DNA of 64,000 nucleotides from Pinirhizobacter soli. Lineage in GTDB: Bacteria; Pseudomonadota; Gammaproteobacteria; Xanthomonadales; Rhodanobacteraceae. Of the stretch, positions 8,801-18,420 are shown in pieces. The stretch is from NCBI RefSeq assembly GCF_015905305.1, contig NZ_JADZLQ010000003.1:124001-188000 (forward strand), in the 5' to 3' direction. The position numbers and the translations under genes were made by a program. The notes under the pieces are model-generated. The model had not been told where the DNA came from and searched no databases. It worked only from the letters and a program-made list of their open reading frames with translations. Position 1 is the first letter of the stretch; each line of letters opens with the position of its first letter.

Positions 8801-11800
8801 CGGGGCCGGTGGTGGCGGTGGCGACGTTTGCGTTCGTCATGCTCGACCGTCCGCTCGCCTTGCTGGTGGCCGCGCCCTTCCTGGCCGCATGGTTCGTCTC
8901 GCCGGAGCTGGCTCGATGGATCAGCCTGCCGCAGCGGCCGCCGTCGGTAGCACCGACGACTGAACAACACGCCTACCTGCGCGCCGTGGCGCGCAAGACT
9001 TGGGCGTTCTTCGACGTGCACGTGGGACCGGAAGACCACTGGCTGCCGCCTGACAACGTGCAGCTGGACCCTGCCCCGGCGGTAGCGCACCGCACGTCGC
9101 CCACCAACATGGGCCTTGCCCTGCTCGCCAACCTGGCGGCACGGGACTTCGGCTACCTGAGCGCGTGCCGCATGCTGGAGCGCACAGGCCAGGGCCTGGC
9201 CACGATGGCCCTGCTCGAACGGCATCGAGGGCACTTCTTCAACTGGTACGACACACTCTCACTGCAGCCCTTGCGGCCGCTGTACGTATCGTCCGTGGAT
9301 AGCGGCAACCTTGCCGGCCACCTCCTTGCCTTGCGCATGGGCCTGCTGGAAATCGTCGACCAGCGCACCTTCGACGGCGCGTGCCTGGATGGGCTACGGG
9401 ACACGCTGCTGTTGCTCAAGGCCGCAGCGGATGGCAGCACGCGGGACATCGACAACTTGTTGCACAGCCTGGCGACGGCCTTGCCCGTCACCAGCAGTCA
9501 CGTGCTGGACCTGCTGCAGGCACAACATGATGCTGCCGCGATATTGGTGGCTACCCACGTGGGCACCGCCGATGGGAGCGCTGCATTCTGGTCGAAGCAA
9601 TTCCTCGAACAGTGCACGGACCTGCTTGCCGAGGCGCGTTGGTTGCACCTGGATCCCTCGCTGGGCGATACGCACAGCTTCATCGGCATACCCACGTTGC
9701 GTGAACTCTCGCGTGTCGAGCCGTTGGGTTGGACCGCCCAGGCCGATGCCGAGCTTGTTCGAAACCGGGCGCAGGAGAGGATTGCCTGGATCGAGCAATT
9801 GGCGGCGCAAGCCGGCGATATGGCTGTCATGGACTTCCAGTTCCTCTACGAGGGAACACGTCGGCTGCTGTCGATCGGCTTCGACGTGGAACAGCGGCGC
9901 CTGGATGCCAGCTACTACGACCTGCTTGCCTCCGAAGCCAGGCTCGCCAGTTACGTGGCCATCGCCCAGGGCCAGTTGCCGCAGGAACATTGGTTCTCGA
10001 TGGGACGCCTGTTGACCACCACCGGCGGCTCGCCCGTGCTGCTGTCGTGGACGGGCTCGATGTTCGAGTACCTGATGCCGATGCTGGTGATGCCCAGCTT
10101 CGAAGGCACGCTGCTGGACCAGACCTGCCGCGCCGCCGTGGAGCGCCAGGTGCAATACGCCGGGCAACTGGGACGCCCCTGGGGCGTGTCCGAATCCGGG
10201 TACAACGCGATGGACGTGCACCTGACGTACCAATACCGCGCCTTTGGCGTTCCCGGCCTGGGCCTGAAGCGCGGGCTGGCCGAGGACGTGGTGATGGCGC
10301 CTTATGCCTGCGTGCTGGCGGCCATGGTAAGGCCGGCCCAGGCGGCCACCAACCTGCAGCGCCTGGCCGGCATGGGCATGGAGGCAAGGCTCGGCTTCTA
10401 TGAGGCCATCGATTTCACGCCGTCACGGCTGCCGCTGGGCCAGGACGCGGCGATGGTGAAGTCGCACATGGTGCACCACCAGGGCATGTCCCTGCTGGCC
10501 TTGGCGCACACGCTGCTGGGCAAACCCATGCAGCGGCGCTTCATGGCCGACCCGCAGCTGCGTGCCACCTCGTTGCTGCTGCAGGAACGCGTGCCACGCA
10601 CGGCCGCCGAATATCTTCACGTCACCGGCTTCCCGGAACCGGAAGGCGCGACGTCCGTCGTGGAACCGCGCCTTCGCCTGTTCACCGATCCCGATCGCGC
10701 CCGCCCGGCCGTGCAGCTTCTTTCCAACGGCCGCTACCACGTGATGGTAAGCAGTGCCGGCGGCGGCTACAGCCGGCATCGCGACCTGGCCGTCACCCGT
10801 TGGCGCGAGGACATCACCCGCGACCATTGGGGCATGCACGGTTATGTGCGCGACGTGGCCTCGGGCGATACCTGGTCGACCGCGCACCAGCCGACGCTTG
10901 CCAAGACCGACCGCTTCGAAGCCATTTTCTCCGAATCACGTGCGGAATTCCGCGTGCGCCGGAACGATGTGGATACCCACACCCAGATCGTCGTATCGCC
11001 CGAGGACGACATCGAGCTTCGCCGCATTCGCGTGACCAATCTTGGCCGCACCCCGCGCACGATCGAACTCACCAGCTATGGTGAGGTGGTGCTCGCCCCA
11101 CCGATGGCGGACCTGTTGCACCCGGCCTTCAGCAAACTGTTCGTGCAGACCGAAGTGGTGCATGAGTTGCAGGCCATCCTTTGTACGCGTCGGCCACGCT
11201 CGCACGACGAAGCCACGCCATGGATGTGTCACTTGCTGGCGGTACACGATGCGCACGTGGAAGAAGTGTCCTACGAAACCGACCGGGCCCGTTTTATTGG
11301 ACGCGGGCGCGATGCATCACGGCCGCGCGCGCTCGATGGCGATGTCTCGACGCTGTCCGGAAGCGCCGGATCCGTGCTCGACCCGATCGTCGCCATCCGC
11401 TGCCGGATCGTGCTGGAGCCCGAACAGTCGGCCACGCTGGATTTCGTTACCGGCATCGCCGACACCCGCGAAGGTTGCATCGGCCTGATCGGGAAGTACC
11501 GCGACCGGCATCTGGCCGATCGCGTGTTCGACCTGGCCTGGACCCATGCCCAGGTGTTGCTGCGCCAGCTCAATGCCACGCTGGCGCAGGCTCAACTGTA
11601 CGAACACATGGCAACCTCGATCATCTATCCCAACGCCACGCTTCGTGCCGATCCGGCGATCATCGCCAGCAATCGGCGCGGGCAATCAGGACTGTGGGGA
11701 CAGGCAGTCTCCGGCGACCTGCCCATCGTGCTGTTGCAGATCGCCGAACCGTTGCGGATCGACCTGGCGCGACAACTGGTGCAGGCCCATGCCTACTGGC

Positions 11801-14571
11801 GGCTGAAGGGGCTGGCCGTGGACCTGGTGATCTGGAACGAGGACCATGCCGGCTACCGGCAGGAATTGCAGGACCAGATCATGGGTTTGATCACCTCCGG
11901 CAGCGAGGCGAGCCTGCTTGATCGTCCCGGCGGCATCTTCGTGCGTGGCACGCAGCAGCTCTCGCCGGAGGATCGCCAGGTCACCATGGCCAGCGCGCGC
12001 ATCATCGTCAATGATGCACGCGGTAGCCTGGCTGAGCAGATCGATCGGCACGTGGCCGGCGCGCGGGCGCCGGGCGATAGCGCCCCCTATCCGGCGCGCC
12101 TGTCCCAAGTGACGGCTTCGGGCCTTGAAGCCATCGAGCCACCCGCCACGTTGGATCTTCAGCAGCCCAATCCTTTTGGCGGCTTCAGTGCCGACGGCCG
12201 GGAATATGTGGTGGTGCTCGACGAAGGCAAGCCGACGCCGGCACCGTGGTGCAACGTGATTGCCAACGACCAGTTCGGCACCGTGGTGTCTGAAAGCGGC
12301 AGCGCCTATACGTGGGCCGAGAACGCCCATGAACTCCGCCTCACGCCGTGGGGCAACGACCCGGTGCAAGACTTGTGCGGCGAAGCGATGTACCTGCGCG
12401 ACGATGAGACCGACCACGTATGGTCGCCCACGCCGATGCCGCGCCGGGGCGAAGGTCGCTACATCACCCGCCACGGCGCGGGCTACAGCGTGTTCGAGCA
12501 CGTCGAACGAGGCATCCGCAGCGAGCTGTGGACCTACGTCGGAACCGATGCGGCGATAAAATTCCTGGTGCTGAAGCTCCACAACCAGTCCACCCGTGCA
12601 CGCCGGCTGTCGGCCACGGGCTATGTGGAATGGGTGCTTGGCGACGTACGCGAGAAGGCCGCCATGCAGGTGGTCACTTCCACCGACCCGGCCAGCGGGG
12701 CGATCTTCGCCCGCAACGCCTACAACACGGAATTCCCCGGCCGCGTGGCCTTCTTCGACGTGGAAGATCCCAAGCGCCGGATCGGTGGCGACCGTGCCGA
12801 ATTCCTTGGACGTAACGGCAGCATGGCGGCACCGGCCGCGCTCGGCCGGGCGCAATGGTCGTCGCGGGTGGGTGCGGGCCTGGATCCGTGCGCCGCGATC
12901 CAGCTCGACATCGCCCTGGAGCCGGGCGAGAAGCGCGAGGTGGTGTTCCGCATGGGCCTGGGCCGCGACGAAGCCGCCGCTTCGGCGCTGGTCCATCGCT
13001 TCCGCCGCAATGGTACGGCCGCCGACGAACTGCAACGGGTGCACGCACAGTGGGATGCGTTGCTTGGCGCGGTGCAGGTGCGCACACCCGAAGCCGGCGT
13101 GGACCTGCTTGCCAACCGCTGGCTGATGTACCAGGCCATTGCCTGCCGCTTGTGGGCGCGCAGTGGCTATTACCAATCCGGCGGCGCCATGGGCTACCGC
13201 GACCAGTTGCAGGACGCCATGGCCATGCTGCATGCAGCGCCATCCCTGTTGCGCGCGCAGCTGCTGCTGTGCGCCGCCCATCAATTCCCCGAAGGCGACG
13301 TGCAACATTGGTGGCACCCGCCGCTGGACCGCGGCGTGCGCACGCAATGCTCGGATGACTACCTCTGGCTTCCCCTGGCCACCGCGCGCTACGTGCTGGC
13401 CACCGGCGACCTGGCCGTGCTGGACGAGCCGGTGGGTTATATCGAAGGACGCGCGCTATTGCCGGGTGAGGAGTCCTATTACGACCTGCCACAAACCTCG
13501 ATGCTGCGCGAGCCGCTTTACCGCCACTGCGTGCGCGCCATCGAACACGGCCTGGCGCGCGGCGTGCACGGACTGCCACTGATAGGCAGCGGCGACTGGA
13601 ACGACGGCATGAACCGCGTGGGCGAGAAGGGCCAGGGCGAAAGCGTTTGGCTGGGCTTTTTTGCCGGCTTCGTCATGAAGGAATTTGCCCGGGTAGCCGA
13701 GCGCCGCGGCGACGATGCCTTCGCCAAGGCATGTGCCGAGCACGTGGCGAAGCTGGGCGAAGCCGTTGAGCGCGAAGCGTGGGACGGGGCGTGGTACCGC
13801 CGCGCCTGGTTCGACGATGGCACGCCGCTGGGTTCGGCGGCCAACGAGGAATGCCGCATCGATTCCATCGCGCAGAGCTGGTCGGTGCTCTCGGGCATGG
13901 GTGGCGACTCCCGCCGGCGCCAGGCCATGGCGTCGCTCGACGAGCACCTGGTGCGCGCCGATGCCGGCCTGATCCAGCTGCTCGATCCTCCCTTCGACCG
14001 TACCCCCATGGACCCTGGCTATATCCGCGGCTACGTCCCTGGCGTGCGCGAGAACGGCGGCCAATACACCCATGCGGCGATCTGGGCGGTGATGGCTTTC
14101 GCCGAGCTCGGCGACGCCGAGCGGGCGTGGGAATTGCTGCGGATGATCCAGCCTGGCAGCCACGTCGGCGATGCGGCCAGTACCGATATCTACAAGGTAG
14201 AACCCTACGTGGTGACGGCCGATATCTACGCCGTGCCGCCCCATGTCGGCCGTGGTGGCTGGAGCTGGTACACAGGCTCAGCCGGCTGGATGTATCGCCT
14301 GGTGGTGGAATCGCTGCTGGGCGTGCACCTGGTGGATGGGGCGCTTCAGTTCCACCCGGTGGTACCGGCATCCTGGGCGGGCTTCGAGGTCATCTATCGC
14401 CACCACGAGGCCATTTACCAGGTGACCTTGCGCAAGGCGGCTCCGGGTGAGGCATCCAGCGTGATGCGCGATGGGCAGGAGCTGCCGGGCGGACGCATCG
14501 TGCTTGGTGATCCCGCCGGCACCTATCGCGTGGATGTGGTCTATGCGGAGCACGCCGCCGTACGGCCGTAG
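5854..14571 (+). CDS. ndvB: Cyclic beta-1,2-glucan synthase (GT84/GH94; NdvB/ChvB family)
   Basis: 2905 residues, the usual giant size of the family. It makes cyclic beta-1,2-glucan from UDP-glucose at the inner membrane. Order of parts: N-terminal region (ILRAELFSAREM onward), two membrane spans at about 443-507, and a GT84 transferase with DTDTQLP near 664 and the R-x-x-R-W-type motif RRHRWIRGDWQLLPW near 810. More spans lie at about 855-1020, then a glucoamylase-like domain (about 1030-1500), carbohydrate-binding/beta-sandwich parts, and a C-terminal GH94 phosphorylase domain (SGDWNDGMNRVGEKGQGES near 2577) thought to trim chain length. The start is uncertain: 5854 is a TTG without a clear ribosome site, TTG 5926 and ATG 5974 are in frame, and a TAGAAT -10-like hexamer at 5842-5847 would favour a downstream start. 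No ndvA exporter gene is present in the window. Confidence 0.93.
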   Translation: MYAHYRGADARCTPSRHPPFIPAALRRPVSTDRLLARLRRMQRRRRVARQPVAASEPILRAELFSAREMDAHGEVLAAQHVLSTHRAPERLLSRLADNEAMLIQSCERLTSVNRLGWTITPAAEWLLDNLYLIEEQIRIARQDLPRGYSRALPQLRGGASAGLPRVYDIALETISHGDGRVDASNLERFIQAYQLVTPLQLGELWAVPIMLRLALIENLRRVAAKVMADRRGRTLATHWADAMMVLARDDPKNVVLVVADMARSDPEMSSPFVAELARRLQGQGPALALPLNWIEQRLAETGQSIEHLVQLESQQQASNQVTIANSIGSLRLLATIDWREFVERASLVEAELRRDPAGVYPLMDFATRDHYRHVVEHLARGGPSSEREIARAAVALCGQSEGSSGGVRRHVGFFLVDKGRAELETSLSLRAGFPDRARRAFDQAPVAIFLVLVLALTTALARPTIMLAGTGFPAIWIWALASVAAVLVASQLALSLGNLLATLAVSPHALPRMDYALGIPATARTLVVIPSLVASAHDLEALVDALEVRFLANRDDHLHFALLTDFTDASTQTLPGDAALLDLARLRIEALNEHYLTTTVDRFFLLHRARTWSPTSQCWMGHERKRGKLADLNQVLRGGPADAFVLIAGDLAALPPVRYVITLDTDTQLPRESAHVLVGTMDHLLNRPVLDADRGRVVSGHGILQPRVGISLPNIARSRYARLHGSDAGIDPYTRNVSDVYQDLFDEGSFIGKGIYDVDVFEASLADRLPPERILSHDLIEGCFARAGLVSDVELYEEYPARYVDDARRRHRWIRGDWQLLPWLLPWAPTASHGWRVNPLSVLSRWKILDNLRRSLVPPALLAMLLVGWLGLVQFGEWTAVAMAMLLLPAVLSSLLEVVQKQAGVGLRQHLHAALGNIGQHGMRAILAVAMLPHEAVYNLDAIGRTLWRMAISKKALLEWQSSEDVARRSNHGTWALWRQMAAGPVVAVATFAFVMLDRPLALLVAAPFLAAWFVSPELARWISLPQRPPSVAPTTEQHAYLRAVARKTWAFFDVHVGPEDHWLPPDNVQLDPAPAVAHRTSPTNMGLALLANLAARDFGYLSACRMLERTGQGLATMALLERHRGHFFNWYDTLSLQPLRPLYVSSVDSGNLAGHLLALRMGLLEIVDQRTFDGACLDGLRDTLLLLKAAADGSTRDIDNLLHSLATALPVTSSHVLDLLQAQHDAAAILVATHVGTADGSAAFWSKQFLEQCTDLLAEARWLHLDPSLGDTHSFIGIPTLRELSRVEPLGWTAQADAELVRNRAQERIAWIEQLAAQAGDMAVMDFQFLYEGTRRLLSIGFDVEQRRLDASYYDLLASEARLASYVAIAQGQLPQEHWFSMGRLLTTTGGSPVLLSWTGSMFEYLMPMLVMPSFEGTLLDQTCRAAVERQVQYAGQLGRPWGVSESGYNAMDVHLTYQYRAFGVPGLGLKRGLAEDVVMAPYACVLAAMVRPAQAATNLQRLAGMGMEARLGFYEAIDFTPSRLPLGQDAAMVKSHMVHHQGMSLLALAHTLLGKPMQRRFMADPQLRATSLLLQERVPRTAAEYLHVTGFPEPEGATSVVEPRLRLFTDPDRARPAVQLLSNGRYHVMVSSAGGGYSRHRDLAVTRWREDITRDHWGMHGYVRDVASGDTWSTAHQPTLAKTDRFEAIFSESRAEFRVRRNDVDTHTQIVVSPEDDIELRRIRVTNLGRTPRTIELTSYGEVVLAPPMADLLHPAFSKLFVQTEVVHELQAILCTRRPRSHDEATPWMCHLLAVHDAHVEEVSYETDRARFIGRGRDASRPRALDGDVSTLSGSAGSVLDPIVAIRCRIVLEPEQSATLDFVTGIADTREGCIGLIGKYRDRHLADRVFDLAWTHAQVLLRQLNATLAQAQLYEHMATSIIYPNATLRADPAIIASNRRGQSGLWGQAVSGDLPIVLLQIAEPLRIDLARQLVQAHAYWRLKGLAVDLVIWNEDHAGYRQELQDQIMGLITSGSEASLLDRPGGIFVRGTQQLSPEDRQVTMASARIIVNDARGSLAEQIDRHVAGARAPGDSAPYPARLSQVTASGLEAIEPPATLDLQQPNPFGGFSADGREYVVVLDEGKPTPAPWCNVIANDQFGTVVSESGSAYTWAENAHELRLTPWGNDPVQDLCGEAMYLRDDETDHVWSPTPMPRRGEGRYITRHGAGYSVFEHVERGIRSELWTYVGTDAAIKFLVLKLHNQSTRARRLSATGYVEWVLGDVREKAAMQVVTSTDPASGAIFARNAYNTEFPGRVAFFDVEDPKRRIGGDRAEFLGRNGSMAAPAALGRAQWSSRVGAGLDPCAAIQLDIALEPGEKREVVFRMGLGRDEAAASALVHRFRRNGTAADELQRVHAQWDALLGAVQVRTPEAGVDLLANRWLMYQAIACRLWARSGYYQSGGAMGYRDQLQDAMAMLHAAPSLLRAQLLLCAAHQFPEGDVQHWWHPPLDRGVRTQCSDDYLWLPLATARYVLATGDLAVLDEPVGYIEGRALLPGEESYYDLPQTSMLREPLYRHCVRAIEHGLARGVHGLPLIGSGDWNDGMNRVGEKGQGESVWLGFFAGFVMKEFARVAERRGDDAFAKACAEHVAKLGEAVEREAWDGAWYRRAWFDDGTPLGSAANEECRIDSIAQSWSVLSGMGGDSRRRQAMASLDEHLVRADAGLIQLLDPPFDRTPMDPGYIRGYVPGVRENGGQYTHAAIWAVMAFAELGDAERAWELLRMIQPGSHVGDAASTDIYKVEPYVVTADIYAVPPHVGRGGWSWYTGSAGWMYRLVVESLLGVHLVDGALQFHPVVPASWAGFEVIYRHHEAIYQVTLRKAAPGEASSVMRDGQELPGGRIVLGDPAGTYRVDVVYAEHAAVRP

Positions 14572-14655
14572 CATCTCATGGACACGGCGACAACACGCCC
14601 ACGCGCAACCTTGCACCTGCACCCTGCGCAATCGCGCCATCCCAGGCCGCATCAC

Positions 14656-14817
14656 ATGACCAAGCCCACACCCATCGAGCCGAGCACCGGAAAACCCACC
14701 TCGCGTCGGGAATGCACCGAGGCGTACAACGTGGCGGCCGCGCACAATCCCCATGTGGCGCCGGACAAGTCCGTGGTGATAAAGCACAACCCGGCCACCA
14801 AGGCGAAGAAGCCCTAG
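14656..14817 (+). CDS. Short basic hypothetical protein
   Basis: 53 residues, polar and basic, ending HNPATKAKKP, with a single cysteine (SRRECTEAYN). It has no hydrophobic segment. It starts 85 bp after the glucan synthase stop on the same strand. A longer version from ATG 14578 is possible but its N-terminus (His/Pro/Arg-rich) looks like non-coding translation. No strong ribosome site is visible before either start, so this may not be a gene. Confidence 0.4.
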   Translation: MTKPTPIEPSTGKPTSRRECTEAYNVAAAHNPHVAPDKSVVIKHNPATKAKKP

Positions 14818-14841
14818 GCCAAGCACTAGCGCGCCGTCAGG

Positions 14842-15384
14842 TCACGCGTCGAACACCGGAGCGATGACCAGCAGATCCGTATCACCCATATCCAGGCCCG
14901 CCTGCGACAGCAGGGTCGTGACCTGTCCGCGGTGGTGCGTCTGGTGGTTGAAGCAGTGCGCCACCAACGGGAAGAAGGCGTAGGTGCATGTGGCGCCGCT
15001 GCGCATCGTATAGCTGAGCGGAAGATCCAGGCTCTCCTCGCGAAGGTTCTCCGTCCATGCCGGGATCATCGCATCCAGCTCCTGTCGGCGCTGCCATAGC
15101 GAACGGATGTCAGCGTAGGGCCAGCCTTCGTCGAGCCCCGGTATCCGATAGGAAAGCATGGGCTGAAGCGCCGGAAGTCCGTCAGGATGCGTGGCGAACC
15201 GGCTCAGCCAGATGGAATCGGCTACCGCGATGTGGTTGAGCGTGGCCAGGATCGAGCCGAAGAACGCCTTGCGGTCAGCCGCGAGCTCCTCGTCGGAAAG
15301 CTTCATTGCCGTGGCGTACAGGCGCTCGTTCATCCAGGCGTTGTAGCGGGCCAGAAGGCGCAGATGGTCGACGCGTTGCTGCAT
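14842..15384 (-). CDS. DinB-family metal-binding protein
   Basis: 180 residues, the normal size of the DinB/YfiT four-helix family. It starts with the family's typical N-terminus (DHLRLLARYNAWMNERLY). The three metal-binding histidines are visible: one in the second helix (LNHIAVADSIWL) and two in HCFNHQTHHRGQ near residue 145. Members are cytoplasmic, often bind zinc or nickel and act as thiol-dependent transferases or have no known activity; DNA-damage induction is known only for the founding member. Monocistronic; it is divergent from the methyltransferase gene, with 136 bp between the two starts. Confidence 0.88.
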   Translation of the reverse strand: MQQRVDHLRLLARYNAWMNERLYATAMKLSDEELAADRKAFFGSILATLNHIAVADSIWLSRFATHPDGLPALQPMLSYRIPGLDEGWPYADIRSLWQRRQELDAMIPAWTENLREESLDLPLSYTMRSGATCTYAFFPLVAHCFNHQTHHRGQVTTLLSQAGLDMGDTDLLVIAPVFDA

Positions 15385-15520
15385 GGCGGAATTTCCTTGG
15401 CTCAGGCCGCAAGTTTATAGCCAGCCTAGCGCGACCGGCCGACGACCAACGGCACATGCCGTGGCGCGCCCAAGGCCGAACAATGGACCCGTACCAATGC
15501 ATCAGGAGGATGCCGCCGCC

Positions 15521-16192
15521 ATGAAGAATCAGGACAAGCAATTTGCCGGGCATGAGGTGTACTCGCCGCTCACCCTGAGCGTGTACGACGTGCTCGTGCT
15601 GGGTCTGTCCAACCCCTGGCTGTGGAAGTGCCCGACGCAGAAGATCCTGGACTTCTACAACCAGAACATCTCGGCCAACCACCTCGATGTGGGCGTGGGT
15701 ACGGGCTGGTACCTGGACCATTGCCGCTTCCCCGATCCGGCGCCACGGCTGGCCCTGATGGATGCGAACGGCAATTCCCTGGACAAGGCGGCCGCCCGGG
15801 TAGCCCGCTATGGCCCGGAAACTTACCTGACTGATGTTTTGCAACCCATACCCGGGCACATCGAGCCGTTCGGTTCAATCGCACTGACCTACCTGCTGCA
15901 CTGCCTTCCCGGGTCCCTGCCCCAGAAATGCGTGGTGTTCGACCATCTCCGGCCGCTGCTGCGCGACGGTGGAGTGATGTTCGGCGCCACCATCCTGGGT
16001 GCCGACGTCGCCCGCGGCGTCATCGCGCGCAAGCTTATGGCGTTTTACAACGCACGGCAGATCTTCTCCAATACCCAGGACAGCCTTGCCGGTCTTGAGT
16101 ACGAACTGCACGCCCGCTTCGATGACGTACAGCTTCGTGTCGTTGGCTGCGTGGCGCTGTTTCGCATACGGATACCCGGACCCTCCCGTTAG
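15521..16192 (+). CDS. Class I SAM-dependent methyltransferase
   Basis: 223 residues. Motif I of the SAM site is clear (HLDVGVGTGWYLDH, about residue 56), followed by an acidic post-I position (LALMDANGNSLDKAAAR) and a hydrophobic motif II stretch (FGSIALTYLLHCLPG). The fold looks like a small-molecule methyltransferase; the acceptor is unknown. The ATG at 15521 lies 11 nt after a perfect AGGAGG. An in-frame ATG at 15498 precedes that site and was rejected. The next gene, a secreted glycosidase, begins 45 bp downstream, but a TAGAAT hexamer between them may be its own promoter. Confidence 0.85.
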   Translation: MKNQDKQFAGHEVYSPLTLSVYDVLVLGLSNPWLWKCPTQKILDFYNQNISANHLDVGVGTGWYLDHCRFPDPAPRLALMDANGNSLDKAAARVARYGPETYLTDVLQPIPGHIEPFGSIALTYLLHCLPGSLPQKCVVFDHLRPLLRDGGVMFGATILGADVARGVIARKLMAFYNARQIFSNTQDSLAGLEYELHARFDDVQLRVVGCVALFRIRIPGPSR

Positions 16193-16237
16193 CGGACGAA
16201 GGCTAGAATGGGCGTTCGCACTGAACGGAGCCTTTCG

Positions 16238-18415
16238 ATGCCGACTGTCCGCCCGACGATGATCCGCCTGGCAATGACGCTGGCGCTGGCCGGTGCCTCG
16301 TGCAGCGCCCTTGCTGACGGGGTGACCCGCGATGGCGCCGCCTTCCAGGGCCGGCAGGCCCGCATCAGCGCCAACGCCGATGGCTCCTTCCGCCTGGCCT
16401 ACGATGGCGGCACACGCGACATCGCCGCGCAGCCATGGAAGACCACCACCGCCAGCCCCTTGTTCGATGGCCTGTTCGCCATGGCCCAGGCCGATCTTGC
16501 CGCCGATTCGGTGAAGGCGATCAGCGACCCGGGCTTCGACCACGGCCAGCCGATTGCCTGCGATTGCTTTGTCACGGGCGAGAAATGGCCTTTCGTGTGG
16601 ACACGCGATCTTTCTTTCTCGGTGGACTTGGGCCTGTGGCGGTTCGATCCCCAGCGCGCGCGAAATTCCTTCGCCTTCAAGGTATCGGGCGTGCGCCAGC
16701 CAGGCGCGGGCGATGGAACGTACGTGATGCAGGACACAGGCTCCGGTGGCAGCTGGCCGATAAGCACCGATCGGGTGGTGTGGTTCGTCGGTGCGCAGCA
16801 TCTGCTCAGCGACAAGGCCTTCGCCGCGCGCTACGACAAGGCCCTGGCCGACACGCTGGCACAGGACCGCATCTATGCCTTCGACAACCACCTGGGGCTG
16901 TATCGCGGCGAAACCTCGTTCCTGGACTGGCGAGAGCAGACCTACCCTGCCTGGACGAAGGAAGACGTCACCTTCATTGCCCAGTCGTTCGCCTTGTCGA
17001 CCAATGTGCTGCACTACCAGGCGCTGCGCATCGCCGCGGGCCGCCTGCACGATGGCAATGACTACGCAGGCCAGGCAGCGGCGCTGAAAGCCGCGATCAA
17101 CCGCCGCTTCTGGCGCGACGACCGCGGCATGTACATGAGCTACATCGGCGGCGACGTGGAACCGGCACCGTTCGATACCTACGACATGCTGGGGCTGGCG
17201 CTGGCCATCGACAGCGGCGTGGCGGACGTTACCCGTGCGAAGAAGATCCTGGCCAACTACCCGGTGTGGCCAGCCGGTACCCCGGTGATCTGGCCCGAGC
17301 GCCGCGACCAGTCGATCTATCACAACCGCTCGATCTGGCCCTTTGTCAGCGCCTACGCCTTGCGCGCCGCGCGCCGGGCGGATGCGCCGGCGCACATCGA
17401 GCACGAGATACGCTCGCTGATGCAGGGCGCGGCTCTTACAGGTTCGAACATGGAGAACTTCGAGCTCGTCTCGCAGAAGATCCATGTCGACGAAGGCCCG
17501 CTCAGCGGACCGGTGGTGGATTCACCGCGCCAGCTGTGGTCGGTGGGCGCGTATGTGGGCCTGGTGGTGGAAGGCGTATTCGGGCTTGAGCCGGACAACA
17601 CCATTGCGCCGAAGCTTCCCGTCGGGCTCGCCCGCGACCTCTTCGGCGATAAAGAATCCATCACGCTCGACACCGGCACCCAGCGAATCGTGCTGCACAA
17701 GCCGGCCGGGATGAAAGGCAACCTGATGGTCGCAGGTTTGCGCAAGACATCGGGCAACACTACCGATATCTGGCTGAAGGCCACGACCGTGGCCGACGTG
17801 CCGCTGCGCAAGGATGCCCCGCTTTATGCGCCGGGCGCACCCGACGCACCCGCCATCACCGACAAGGGCGACGGCGACAACGTTTTGCTTCCGCCCGGTG
17901 GCGTGTTGTACGTCAATGGCGTGCGTACCCAGGCCACCCGCCTGCCCCACCGCGACGCGGCGCAATGCGTGAGCGTTACCGTTGAGGAGCACGGGCTTGA
18001 GTCGCTGCACAGCCCCACGCGCTGCCTGGGTACGGTGCAAACGCTGCCAGGCGAAGGCCCATGGACCTTCAACCCGTCGCACCAGGGACCGGTGCAGGTG
18101 AGGGTGTCCTACGAAAACGACAATGGGCCGGTGAACACCGGCGTCACCGCAGCGGTGCGCCGCGCACAGCTGCAGTGCGATGGCGCCGCAGTGCAAACCC
18201 AGGTGATCGTGATGGCGCACGGCATTCGCCGGCAAGTATCGACCCCTGCGCGTTTCGACGTGCCGGCCCATGGCTCGTGCACCATCAGCTTGAAGCCGGG
18301 TTTCAACATGTCGTACCTGGCGCAGTTCGCGCACTACACGCAGGCGAAGGGCGGTGCATCCGGTCCATTGGACACGGCACGTGTGTTCGGTGCGTCGGTG
18401 ATGTCGCTGCCCTGA
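16238..18415 (+). CDS. Secreted six-hairpin glycosidase-like protein
   Basis: 725 residues. The signal peptide runs to about residue 26 (MIRLAMTLALAGASCSALAD). The central part (about residues 60-440) is an (alpha/alpha)6 barrel of the glycogen-debranching/GH63-like type: WPFVWTRDLSFSVDLGLW near 117, DWREQTYPAWTKEDV, and WPERRDQSIYHNRSIWPF near 352. A C-terminal beta-rich part follows (VSYENDNGPVNTGVTAAV). The acidic residues in these motifs are candidates for catalysis. The substrate is unknown; an extracytoplasmic alpha-glucan or oligosaccharide is plausible. ATG 16238 follows GGAG by 8 nt; ATG 16259 would also keep the signal peptide. Confidence 0.8.
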   Translation: MPTVRPTMIRLAMTLALAGASCSALADGVTRDGAAFQGRQARISANADGSFRLAYDGGTRDIAAQPWKTTTASPLFDGLFAMAQADLAADSVKAISDPGFDHGQPIACDCFVTGEKWPFVWTRDLSFSVDLGLWRFDPQRARNSFAFKVSGVRQPGAGDGTYVMQDTGSGGSWPISTDRVVWFVGAQHLLSDKAFAARYDKALADTLAQDRIYAFDNHLGLYRGETSFLDWREQTYPAWTKEDVTFIAQSFALSTNVLHYQALRIAAGRLHDGNDYAGQAAALKAAINRRFWRDDRGMYMSYIGGDVEPAPFDTYDMLGLALAIDSGVADVTRAKKILANYPVWPAGTPVIWPERRDQSIYHNRSIWPFVSAYALRAARRADAPAHIEHEIRSLMQGAALTGSNMENFELVSQKIHVDEGPLSGPVVDSPRQLWSVGAYVGLVVEGVFGLEPDNTIAPKLPVGLARDLFGDKESITLDTGTQRIVLHKPAGMKGNLMVAGLRKTSGNTTDIWLKATTVADVPLRKDAPLYAPGAPDAPAITDKGDGDNVLLPPGGVLYVNGVRTQATRLPHRDAAQCVSVTVEEHGLESLHSPTRCLGTVQTLPGEGPWTFNPSHQGPVQVRVSYENDNGPVNTGVTAAVRRAQLQCDGAAVQTQVIVMAHGIRRQVSTPARFDVPAHGSCTISLKPGFNMSYLAQFAHYTQAKGGASGPLDTARVFGASVMSLP

Positions 18416-18420
18416 ACCGG

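Noticed and set aside
11686-13347. 553-codon open frame antisense to the glucan synthase
   Set aside because: His/Arg/Gln-rich composition typical of a shadow frame in high-GC DNA; the sense frame is a well-matched enzyme domain.
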